Shown here: positions 52,790 to 64,000 of the stretch, in pieces
How the letters are laid out: every line of letters starts with the position of its first letter
How positions within the stretch are numbered: the first letter of the stretch is position 1
Assembly: GCA_947491025.1 (NCBI GenBank)
Contig: CANLIC010000003.1
Span: 62,001 to 126,000, forward strand
Length of the DNA: 64,000 bases
DNA from: Myxococcales bacterium
GTDB taxonomy: Bacteria > Myxococcota_A > UBA9042
Direction of reading: 5' to 3'
Made by a program: the position numbers and the translations under genes
Notes under the pieces: model-generated
What the model was told of the DNA's origin: nothing
What the model saw: only the letters and a program-made list of their open reading frames with translations
The model's database searches: none

Positions 52790-55267
52790 ATGTTCGCATC
52801 CAGGCAGCCCAATTCCGGCTCTTTGCAGCACCCAGCCAACGTTGCGACCGGCACCCTAGGCCGCTCTAGCGCTGCCGGAGCCCTGAGGCGGCCATTGCCC
52901 GGCTCCGCTGGCGTTGTCGCGCTGCTCGGCGCAATTCTGGGCGCCGCCGGGCCCGCCCATGCCGCCGCCGCCGCTCCACCGCCCACGACACCACCCGCCG
53001 CGGCGGCCCCTGCGGCGCCAGAGGCGAAGGCCAAAGCGACCCCCGAGCCGGAGCTGTCAGCCGAGGACCGGGCGATCCGTGACCACCAGGAGCGTGAACG
53101 CGCCCGCCAGAACGATCCCAAGGTCCGCGCCGCGCTTGCCCGCAAGCAGGCCGACGAGGCCCGCGCCGCCGCTGCTGAGAAGGCCCGCGCCGAGAAGGAG
53201 CGCGTCGAAGCCGAACGCAAGCGTCGAGCCGAAGAGCGCGAGGCCATCGCCGCCGAGGAGCGCGCCCGCCGTGCAGACGAGGCCGCAGCCGCTGCCCAGC
53301 GCAAGCGCGCCGCCGATGAGCGCGCCGCCGCCGAGCGCGCTGCCCAAGACACCGAACGCAAGCGCGCCGCCGATGAGCGGGCCGCCGCCGCTGCCGCCGA
53401 ACGCTCCAATTCGACCGAGTCGCAGGCCGCTGCCGCTGCCGAGCGCCGGCGCCAGGACGCCGAGCGCGCCGCCGCCGAAGAAGCGCAGCGGGCCCGCATT
53501 GCCGCCGCGGCCGCCGCCGCGGCCGCCGATCGCAAGCGCGCCGCTGATGAGCGGGCAGCTGCCGCCGCAGCCGAGGCAGAGCGCAGTCGCCAGGAGGAGG
53601 CGCGCAAGCGCGCCGAGGCAGAGCGCGTCGCCACCGAAGAGCGCTCCAAGGCCGCGGCAGAGAAGGCCGCGGCAGAGAAAGCCGCAGAAGAGGCCCAGGC
53701 GCGGGCCCTGGCGGAGCGTGCCGCCGCCGAGAAGGCCGCGGCAGAGGCCAAGGCCGCCGCCGAAAAGGCCGCAGCAGAGGCCAAGGCCCGGGCCGCCGCT
53801 GACCGCGCTGCTGCCGAGAAGGCCGCGGCAGACGCCAAGGCGGCAGCTGCCAAGGCAGCAGAAGACGCCAAGGCTGCGGCGGCGCGTGCAGCAGATGATG
53901 CCAGGGCCCGCGCCGCCGCCGAGAAAGCCGCCGCCGATGCTGCCGCCTCGAAGGCCGCCGCCGACCGGGCCGCCGCCGAGGCCAAGTCCCAACAGGACGC
54001 GTTGCAAGCCGATCTCGCGACAGCGCGCCAGCTGGCGACCAGCGGCGCGTTCGCGGCCTTGTTGGTGCGCCGCCAGGGTACCGCCGTCGCCCGTGATGCC
54101 GAGACCGAGCTGCAGCGCGCGGTGCTGCGCGAGGCCGCGACCTGGCTGACGGCAGGCGCGCCAGCGGCCTCAGAGGCGCTCATCGACCTGCCGCTCGCCA
54201 AGGCGCCTGCATCGCTTCGCGATGATCTCGCGGCCCTGCGCGGCAATGGCTGGCGCGCGCTGGCGCCCAAGGCCGTCGTGGTGGAGTGGACGCTGCGCAA
54301 CCCGACGGGCAGGCCGATGATGGCCCACCTCGAGCTCGCCGGGCAGCGCCAACATGTGCTCGTGCCCGCCAACGCGCCGTTGCAAGGACGGAGCGAGTTC
54401 CCGTGCCTCGCCGGCGGCGAGCCCGCCAAGGGCGTGCGGGATGGCGTGCTCGAGTACCGCTACAGTTGCACCGGCATCGGCCCGCTCAGCCTGCGCGGCG
54501 CCCACCCGGCTGAGATCGAGCTCGCCGCCAACCGCAAGGCGGCCGATGCCGGGATGGGCCTGGATGCGGCTGCGGCGCTGCTGCAGGCGATGCCGACGTC
54601 TTGGCTCGCTGAGACGTGGGCCGATCGCATCGACGACGCCATGGCCGCTTTCGCCAATGGCGTTCAAGCCATCCGCGCCACCGCCCGCCCAGGCAAGGCG
54701 ATCGCCGGTGGTGGCACACCTGTCGACGTCAGCCTGAGCAACGGCGCGCGCTTCGACGCGACGGTCTTCTACACCATCGGCACCGGCCGTGTGGAGCGCC
54801 TGCTGGTCGAGCGCGGGCAATCCGCCGCGATCAAGCTGGTTACGATGCCGGGTCAGCGGCCTGTCCTCGACTTGCTCCGCCTGATGCCCCGGCTGCGCTC
54901 GGCCGAATGGCTCTTTGGCGCGTGGCGCTCGCTTCGCGCAACCGTCGCCATCGTGCCAGGCAAGGCGGGCCCGCTGGCCCTGCTGCTCGCCAAGGACGCA
55001 CAAGGACTGCCGCGCATGGTCTCGGTGCCCTTGGTCGTCGAGGGCGATCGTTTTCGGTTCGCCGCCGCGGTGGGTGCCGATTTTGCCGGACGTCTGCTCG
55101 GCGACACCGACAGCCTGCCGCTGCAATGCGACGAGGCCTGCGAGATCCGGGTGTCCGGTAGCCTGACCCGCCAGGATTTGTTCGAGAGCGACGGACGGCG
55201 CGGTCTGCTCATCGACGTCGAGGTCGGCAATCGCCGCAAGGCGCTCCAGCTTCAGGCGCGCTACTGA
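52790..55267 (+). CDS. TolA-like Ala/Lys/Glu-rich helical secreted protein with C-terminal domain
   Basis: 825 residues from ATG 52790 (GGAAGG 5 nt upstream; ATG 52787 is only 2 nt from it). A signal peptide ends near AHA-AAAA (about 58), followed by an Ala/Pro hinge. Residues about 90-410 are an uninterrupted helix rich in Ala, Lys, Glu and Arg with repeated AEKAAAEAKA words, like the TolA central helix, long enough to span much of the periplasm. The last about 400 residues form a globular beta-rich region (VVEWTLRNPTGRPMMAHLEL, VLEYRYSCTGIGPLSL, VDVSLSNGARFDATVFYTIG) with three Cys in two places. No TonB box or TolA C-terminal domain is recognised. Likely an envelope-spanning structural protein. 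The adjacent genes give no partner. Confidence 0.65.
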   Translation: MFASRQPNSGSLQHPANVATGTLGRSSAAGALRRPLPGSAGVVALLGAILGAAGPAHAAAAAPPPTTPPAAAAPAAPEAKAKATPEPELSAEDRAIRDHQERERARQNDPKVRAALARKQADEARAAAAEKARAEKERVEAERKRRAEEREAIAAEERARRADEAAAAAQRKRAADERAAAERAAQDTERKRAADERAAAAAAERSNSTESQAAAAAERRRQDAERAAAEEAQRARIAAAAAAAAADRKRAADERAAAAAAEAERSRQEEARKRAEAERVATEERSKAAAEKAAAEKAAEEAQARALAERAAAEKAAAEAKAAAEKAAAEAKARAAADRAAAEKAAADAKAAAAKAAEDAKAAAARAADDARARAAAEKAAADAAASKAAADRAAAEAKSQQDALQADLATARQLATSGAFAALLVRRQGTAVARDAETELQRAVLREAATWLTAGAPAASEALIDLPLAKAPASLRDDLAALRGNGWRALAPKAVVVEWTLRNPTGRPMMAHLELAGQRQHVLVPANAPLQGRSEFPCLAGGEPAKGVRDGVLEYRYSCTGIGPLSLRGAHPAEIELAANRKAADAGMGLDAAAALLQAMPTSWLAETWADRIDDAMAAFANGVQAIRATARPGKAIAGGGTPVDVSLSNGARFDATVFYTIGTGRVERLLVERGQSAAIKLVTMPGQRPVLDLLRLMPRLRSAEWLFGAWRSLRATVAIVPGKAGPLALLLAKDAQGLPRMVSVPLVVEGDRFRFAAAVGADFAGRLLGDTDSLPLQCDEACEIRVSGSLTRQDLFESDGRRGLLIDVEVGNRRKALQLQARY

Positions 55268-55307
55268 GCCTTGGTCTCGCGCCTGCTGGCGGCTTGTGGA
55301 CGTCGGG

Positions 55308-57341
55308 CTAAGGCGCCTCTGGGCCGACCAGCGTGCGCTGTTGCTCGGCCCACTCGGCTAGAAATGCCAGCCGATACCCGAGATCGCCAATGGCTGCGCC
55401 GCGCGCGGCCTGAGCCGGACTGCTCCCAGCGAACCCAGCGCGCCGCTCGATCTCGGCGGCAGCCATCGCGCCGTCGAAGTCGGGCAGTCCGGGCAGTCCA
55501 GCCCGGAGCCTGGTGCAGAGGGCGTCGATGCGTGCCCGGTCGCTCATCCACGTGTGCATCGGCACCGAGAACCCCTGCTTGCGCTTCATCCGCGCCTCAG
55601 GGGGCAGCAGGCGAGCCAACAGGCCGCGCAAGATCTGCTTGGTCTGCAGGGGCGTGACGCGATCGCTGGCAGCGATCTGCCAGCATGCATTGGTGAAGTC
55701 GACGTCCAACAGCGGCGCCCGCGCTTCGACGGCGTGCGCCATCGTCGCCACGTCCATCTTCATCGTCAGGTCTTCGGGCAGATAGAGTCGGAATTCGACC
55801 GCAAGGCAACGGTCGAGCTCGGTGGCAGCTGAAAACGCCTCGAAGGTGCGGGTCTGAAGCGCTGAGAAGCCCTCGGTGCGCAGCGTCGGGCGCAGCTCGG
55901 CGGCAAACCACGAATGCAGGTCTCGCACGCCCTCTGACTCGGCCACGAGCGACATCGCCCCCGGCGCCAGCAGGCGGTGGGCGCGAAATGTCGACGCCTG
56001 CAGACGCCCGGTTGGCCGAAACCGGCGCGAAAGACCCATCGGCAGGGCGCGCTCGAGGGCAGCGGCGGCGTGCAAGAGGCTCGCGGGAGCCCCAGCGGGG
56101 ACGGGCAGCATGGGGACGCCGGCACGGTCGTGCAGCCAGTGGCGCACGGCGAAGAGTTGGGTACGCCGGTAGCCGCCTTGCACCTCGTCGCCGCCGTCGC
56201 CGGTCAGCACCACCCGGTGCTCACGCCCGGCGCGCTCGGCGATCCGCCAGCTTGGCAACGCGCTGGAGTCGCCGAACGGCTCGCCGTGGTGGCGAACCAA
56301 CCGGGGAAGCAGGTCGAGCCCGCCGGCGTCGACGTCGATGATCTCATGCCGCACGCCAGTGGCGCGGGCGACCAGCCGCGCGATCGCCAACTCGTCTTCC
56401 TGGCCGTCGCCTGTGCGCACCGTGTAGGCCGTAATGCCCGGATGAGAGCGGGCGGCCAGAGCAGTCACCAGGCTGGAGTCGATGCCACCGGATAGAAACG
56501 TCGCGACCGGCACATCGCTGCGCAGGCGCCGCTCCACCGCCCGCGCCAGCAGCCGCTCCAGCTCGTCGAGCGTGGTCGGGCTGAGCCTTCGCCCTGGGGT
56601 CGCGAACGGCGGCGGGGGCGGCGCAATGCGGCGCAGGCCATGCGCATCGATGCGAAGCGTCTCCCCCGCCTCCAGCTTGGCCACCTGGCGCCAGATGGTG
56701 CGCGGCGCCGCGATGTAGCCAGCGGCCAGGTGATGCTCGACCGCCACCGGATCGGCGTCGAGGCGGATGCCTTTGGCGCGCAACCAGCCCGCGAGGGGCC
56801 ACAGCGACGAAGCAAACACCAGCTGACCGCCGCCCTGAGCGCTCGCCGAAGCGAGGCTGCCGACCGATCGCCAGAGGTAGAGCGGTTTCTTGCCGATCGG
56901 GTCGCGGGCGAGCCAGAGGGCCCGGGCGGAGGCTTCGTAGTAGGCAAAGGCGAACATGCCGCGCAGCTTCGGCAGCGTCCGCTCGGGCCCGAACACCCGC
57001 AGCGCCCGCAGCAACACCTCGGAGTCGCCCGTCGAGCGAAAGCTGTGCCCGAGGGCCTGTAGCTCGGTCCGCAGCTCCACGTAGTTGTAGATCTCGCCGT
57101 TGAAGGTCAGCGCCGAGCCGTCGGCGTCGACCATCGGTTGGGCCCCGGTCGGCGCCAGGTCCAGAATCGCGAGCCGCCGCTGGCTGAGAATGACGCCCGG
57201 CGTCGTCCACTGGCCTTCGCCGTCGGGGCCTCGGTGACGCATGCCGTCGCGCAGGGCCGCCGCCAGGGCGAGGTCCTCGTCGCCGAAGGGTACGCCCGCC
57301 GCCAGGCGGTCAAAGTCGACGATGCCACTGATGCCACACAT
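55308..57341 (-). CDS. asnB: Asparagine synthetase (glutamine-hydrolysing)
   Basis: 677 residues. MCGISGIVDFD exposes Cys2, the glutaminase nucleophile. RHRGPDGEGQW, LAILDLAPTGAQPM and TFNGEIYNY are N-terminal Ntn motifs. The synthetase half has the PP-loop FLSGGIDSSLV, GDGGDEVQGGYRR and a C-terminal MKRKQGFSVPMHTW. It converts aspartate to asparagine with ATP and glutamine; paralogues in polysaccharide clusters amidate sugars. The divergent glycosyltransferase gene 167 bp away allows that alternative. Confidence 0.92.
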   Translation of the reverse strand: MCGISGIVDFDRLAAGVPFGDEDLALAAALRDGMRHRGPDGEGQWTTPGVILSQRRLAILDLAPTGAQPMVDADGSALTFNGEIYNYVELRTELQALGHSFRSTGDSEVLLRALRVFGPERTLPKLRGMFAFAYYEASARALWLARDPIGKKPLYLWRSVGSLASASAQGGGQLVFASSLWPLAGWLRAKGIRLDADPVAVEHHLAAGYIAAPRTIWRQVAKLEAGETLRIDAHGLRRIAPPPPPFATPGRRLSPTTLDELERLLARAVERRLRSDVPVATFLSGGIDSSLVTALAARSHPGITAYTVRTGDGQEDELAIARLVARATGVRHEIIDVDAGGLDLLPRLVRHHGEPFGDSSALPSWRIAERAGREHRVVLTGDGGDEVQGGYRRTQLFAVRHWLHDRAGVPMLPVPAGAPASLLHAAAALERALPMGLSRRFRPTGRLQASTFRAHRLLAPGAMSLVAESEGVRDLHSWFAAELRPTLRTEGFSALQTRTFEAFSAATELDRCLAVEFRLYLPEDLTMKMDVATMAHAVEARAPLLDVDFTNACWQIAASDRVTPLQTKQILRGLLARLLPPEARMKRKQGFSVPMHTWMSDRARIDALCTRLRAGLPGLPDFDGAMAAAEIERRAGFAGSSPAQAARGAAIGDLGYRLAFLAEWAEQQRTLVGPEAP

Positions 57342-57508
57342 GTCGTCAGGGCTCCGTCGGGCAGCGCACCCGGATCCACGCCGCCGGCCGACCCTAGCAA
57401 TGCGGCCGCGCGAGCGGTAGGGGTGCAGATTGCAGCCGCTTGGATCAACGGCGTGGCGACCAGCGGGCCCCCTTCACAGGGCCGCGGCGCCCGCGCTACG
57501 TTGCGTTC

Positions 57509-58871
57509 ATGGCGAGCGCCCCGACAATCCTCATCGTCACCTGCTACTACCCGCCCTCACGCGCGATCGGCGCCAAACGACCGCTGCGGATGGCCCGTGG
57601 CCTGCGCGACCTCGGCTGGCAGGTCAGCGTCCTCACCACCAGCCCGTCGCTGCAGGGCGCGCTGGACCAAGAAGAGCCCAGCGATCCCGGCATTGAGCTC
57701 GTGCGCTCTGCCGCCTTTATGCCCAGAATCTCCCTGCGCTCGCGTGCCGAGCGAGCCCAGGGGCCCAGCGCAGGTGCCATACCGCCGGCCGATCGCGCGC
57801 CACCCGGAACCGCCCCACACGTCGCTGAACAAGAGCCCGCCGGCGCCAGAGACCCAGTGCCTTGGCGCGCGCTGGCCGGCCCGCCGCGCCGCCTCGTCTC
57901 CGCGGCGCTGTCGGCGTTGGAATTTCCCGACGCCTTCATCGGCTGGCTGCCCTTCGCCGTCGCGGCCATGCGTGGTCGCCGCTTCGACGTCGTGCTGGCG
58001 ACCCTGCCGCCCCGCAGCGTCGCCCTGGTCGGCGCGGCCGTGGCGAAGGTGACCGGCGCTCGGCTCGTCCTCGACTACCGCGACCCATGGTCCGAGCTGC
58101 TGACCGCCGACGGCAGCTACGGGGAGCCTCGCGCGGTGCCCGCCTGGGAGCGTGCCCTGCACCGTCAGACCGAAGACGCCACCTTGCGGCAGGCCGCTTT
58201 GACCCTGACGGTGACGCCGACCATCCAACGCTGGCTCTCCAAGCGCACCTCCGGCGAGGTCGTCCTGCTGCCGAACGGGCTCGACGCCATGCCGCCACAG
58301 CCGCCGCCCTCGCGCACGTCGCCGCTGCGCCTCGTCTACGCTGGCTCGCTGGCCTACGAGCGAAGCCTCGAGCCGCTGCTGCAATCGATGGCGGACTTGC
58401 GCCCGAGGTGGGACGCCACGCGCCTTCGGCTCGTCTACGCCGGACCCCACGGGGCTGACCTCCTCCGCGCCGCTGCCGCCTTCGGCGTGGCCGACGCGGT
58501 CGATGACATGGGCGCGCTCCCCTCGGCGCAGGCCCGTGCGCTCTACGTCGGTGCAGCGGCCGGGGTCGTCTCGGTCTCCGCCCGCACGTCCTACAGCTAT
58601 CCCGGCAAGCTCTTTGAGATCTTGGCCGCCGGCTGCCCGATCTGGCTCGGCGGCCCAAGCGACTGCGACGCTGCGGTTCTGGTGCGACAGCTCGGCGCCG
58701 GCACCTGCGACGACGGCAGCGATCGCGCGGCCGCTGCCGCCCGCTTGCACGCCCTGCTGGAGGCCGAGCCGGCGCCGCTCTCGCCCGCGGGACTCGCGGA
58801 GTGGCAGGCGGGCCGGCAAGTCGCCACACTCGACGCCTTGTTGACCCGGGTCGCCGGTCGGAGCTCCGCAG

Positions 58872-58879
<8 letters not shown>
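57509..58879 (+). CDS. Glycosyltransferase (GT4/GT-B fold)
   Basis: 456 residues from ATG 57509. Starts TILIVTCYYPPSRAIGAKR, typical of GT-B enzymes acting on cell-surface sugars. A central insertion (about 75-125) is Ala/Pro-rich. RFDVVLATLPPRSVALVG and LVLDYRDPW lead to the C-terminal sugar-nucleotide domain LRLVYAGSLAYERSLEPLLQ, with SYPGKLFEILAAGCPIW as the acidic/Gly-rich donor site. No membrane helix. Its stop overlaps the kinase start by 8 bp, so the two are translationally linked. Confidence 0.82.
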
Positions 58880-62672
<3,793 letters not shown>

Positions 62673-62781
62673 GCCAACAAACCGGCAGCGCCACAGGCCA
62701 GAGGCCAAGCGCCGCCGATCCGCTCGAAGCGCCGGCCGGACCCTGCGGCCAGGCCCGCCGGACCACGCGGGGAGCCAAGCC

Positions 62782-63492
62782 ATGTCCAACGCCGCCGCCC
62801 CGTACGACGCCCTCGTCAACGCCACCCAGCGCGACGCAGGGGTTCAGACCGACGCCGTGCAGGTTGCCCGCACGGCCCTGGTCGCGCACACCGGCCCTGT
62901 CGGTGCCCGCCACGGCTGGCTGGTCCTCCACGGCATCCTGCAGCGGGCGGCAGAATTCGTCAGGCCCTGGACGCGCATCGATGGACGGGACGGACGGCGC
63001 GTGCTGGCCCCGGAAGGCCTCTCTCGCATCATCACCGACTTCGAGACCGACGCCACGGGCGCATGCTGGACCACGGTTCCGGACCGCGAGATCGAAATGC
63101 ACGACGCCTTCGCCTGGCTCGACCTCTGCTGGCAGCGGCTGGATGCCGAAGCCGGCGACGGCGCCCGCGTGCTGGTTGGCTTCTCGCAGGGGTCGATCGT
63201 GGCCGCGCGCTGGGCCGTGGCGCGGGGGCACGTCTGGGACGCCGTCGTGCTCTGGGGCGGCGTGGTACCGAGCGATGTCGACCCCGCAGCGCTCGCCGCC
63301 TGCAGCCGCGACGGCGCGGTGCACATTGTGGTCGGCAGCCGCGACTCTCTGGCCGACGATGAGCGCCGCGCCAAGCAGCAAGCGCGACTTGCAGCCGCTG
63401 GCGTCCGGCTGGAGCTCGTGACGTTTGAGGGTGGGCATAGGCTCGACGACGCCACCCTGAGCGCCCTGGCTGACACGCTCGAGGCGCGATGA
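62782..63492 (+). CDS. Phospholipase/carboxylesterase-family hydrolase
   Basis: 236 residues from ATG 62782 (GGAG 8 nt upstream). ARHGWLVLHGILQRAAEFVRP fits the oxyanion loop, VLVGFSQGSIVAARWA holds the nucleophile Ser, HIVVGSRDSLADDERR offers the Asp, and FEGGHRLDD supplies the catalytic His. This is the YpfH/acyl-protein-thioesterase-like group; the typical length is 210-230. Cytoplasmic. The stop overlaps the next start by 4 nt (ATGA). Confidence 0.85.
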   Translation: MSNAAAPYDALVNATQRDAGVQTDAVQVARTALVAHTGPVGARHGWLVLHGILQRAAEFVRPWTRIDGRDGRRVLAPEGLSRIITDFETDATGACWTTVPDREIEMHDAFAWLDLCWQRLDAEAGDGARVLVGFSQGSIVAARWAVARGHVWDAVVLWGGVVPSDVDPAALAACSRDGAVHIVVGSRDSLADDERRAKQQARLAAAGVRLELVTFEGGHRLDDATLSALADTLEAR

Positions 63493-64000
63493 GCGCTGCG
63501 CAGGTGCGTCGGCTGCTGGGCCTTCTCGCGATGGCGCTGCTCTGCGCAGCGACCGCCTGTAGCGAGGCGCCCGCAGCGGGGCAGGGCAGCGGCGTCTCGG
63601 CGTCCGGTGGCGACGGGCAGGGGAGCGATGGGCTCGGAGGCGACAGCGATGCCAAAGATGCACTCGGCAGCGACGCCGTAGATGCGGATGCTCCCAGACC
63701 TGGCACCGATGCCGCCAGCGCGTCCGACGCCGTCGCGCCCGACAGCGGCCCAAGCGACACGGCCCCACCTTCCGACGCCTCGACCGCCGACGGCGTTGCC
63801 CCGCCTGCCGACGCCGCAGCCGACGGCGATGCCGCCGACGACGCCCTGGCCTCGGCGGACCTTGAGGGCGGCGACGCCTTCGATGGAGCCGGCGACGGCA
63901 CCAGCCTCGACACAGGCGAAGAGCCCCCCTGCCAGAGCGCGCTGACCTCGATCGCTGACATCCCGCTGGAGGCGGTCAAGGTCGACTTCGAGACCTGCAG
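63489..64000 (+). CDS. Lipoprotein with Asp/Ala spacer, partial (right edge)
   Basis: 170 codons visible from ATG 63489, which overlaps the upstream TGA. MSAAQVRRLLGLLAMALL is a signal ending CAATAC (Cys24). Residues 25-145 are Asp/Ala/Gly/Ser-rich with repeated DA, DG and AD pairs. The globular domain begins near EPPCQSALTSIADIPLEAVK just before the window edge, so its function cannot be seen. The layout equals that of the other surface lipoproteins in this window. Confidence 0.8.
   Translation, partial: MSAAQVRRLLGLLAMALLCAATACSEAPAAGQGSGVSASGGDGQGSDGLGGDSDAKDALGSDAVDADAPRPGTDAASASDAVAPDSGPSDTAPPSDASTADGVAPPADAAADGDAADDALASADLEGGDAFDGAGDGTSLDTGEEPPCQSALTSIADIPLEAVKVDFETC

Noticed and set aside
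52603-54429. 608-codon antisense frame rich in Ala and Ser
   Set aside because: It is opposite the Ala/Lys/Glu helix and has no SD or motif.

Overview
The window is one contiguous, very GC-rich bacterial chromosome segment. I saw no rRNA, tRNA, insertion sequence, integrase or CRISPR array. Several traits point, tentatively, to a deltaproteobacterial or Myxococcota-type genome: many secreted lipoproteins with an Asp/Ala/Gly-rich spacer after the lipobox Cys, a eukaryote-like Ser/Thr kinase, degenerate receiver and GGDEF-like regulators, giant Cys-rich surface proteins, and GC-ending codons throughout. No marker gene here fixes the lineage.

Layout, left to right. (1) 1-4.5 kb: cluster A, with two ATP-grasp ligases on the minus strand (the first cut by the window edge), divergent from a class I amidotransferase-like/S51-like hydrolase that is translationally coupled to an alpha/beta-hydrolase esterase. 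(2) 4.5-10 kb, minus strand: a CehA/McbA-type PHP lipoprotein, a pseudo-receiver protein with 13 AEDVS-type repeats, and a small methyltransferase. (3) 10.3-18.5 kb, plus strand: a cNMP-binding/GGDEF-like regulator, an RluA-type pseudouridine synthase, and the 2-oxoglutarate dehydrogenase genes sucA-sucB-lpd. The E1 subunit carries an inserted cyclic-nucleotide-binding domain. (4) 18.6-24.4 kb: an ACC-deaminase-like PLP enzyme, an orphan D12-class DNA adenine methylase, an eukaryotic-type protein-arginine deiminase lipoprotein and a HEAT-repeat protein. (5) 24.5-32.4 kb, all minus strand: DNA polymerase IV, a PLP decarboxylase overlapping a P460-like cytochrome lipoprotein, an SGNH hydrolase, a hydrolase lipoprotein and DusA. 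(6) 32.4-38.9 kb: a 764-bp structured non-coding stretch ahead of a solitary contractile-tail-tube gene, a DEAD-box helicase, a methyltransferase, an envelope protein, a DedA protein and a 33-residue Lys-rich protein. (7) 39.2-42.8 kb: cluster B, an operon of divergent ATP-grasp, coupled esterase and ATP-grasp genes. (8) 43-55 kb: a second P460-like lipoprotein, an NDH-2 type flavoenzyme, a 1707-residue Cys-rich repeat lipoprotein, a smaller lipoprotein sharing its module, and a TolA-like Ala-rich helical protein. (9) 55-64 kb: asparagine synthetase, glycosyltransferase, membrane Ser/Thr kinase, dihydropyrimidinase, a small esterase and a lipoprotein cut by the right edge.

Two themes stand out. 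The first is nucleotide-signal control of central metabolism: the cNMP-binding fold occurs in a stand-alone regulator and inside the E1 subunit of the TCA-cycle complex 2.1 kb away. The second is a recurring ATP-grasp plus esterase module, seen in clusters A and B, that looks like a pathway joining carboxylates to amines; its product cannot be named from sequence. All functions are assigned by motif reading; no database search was possible.
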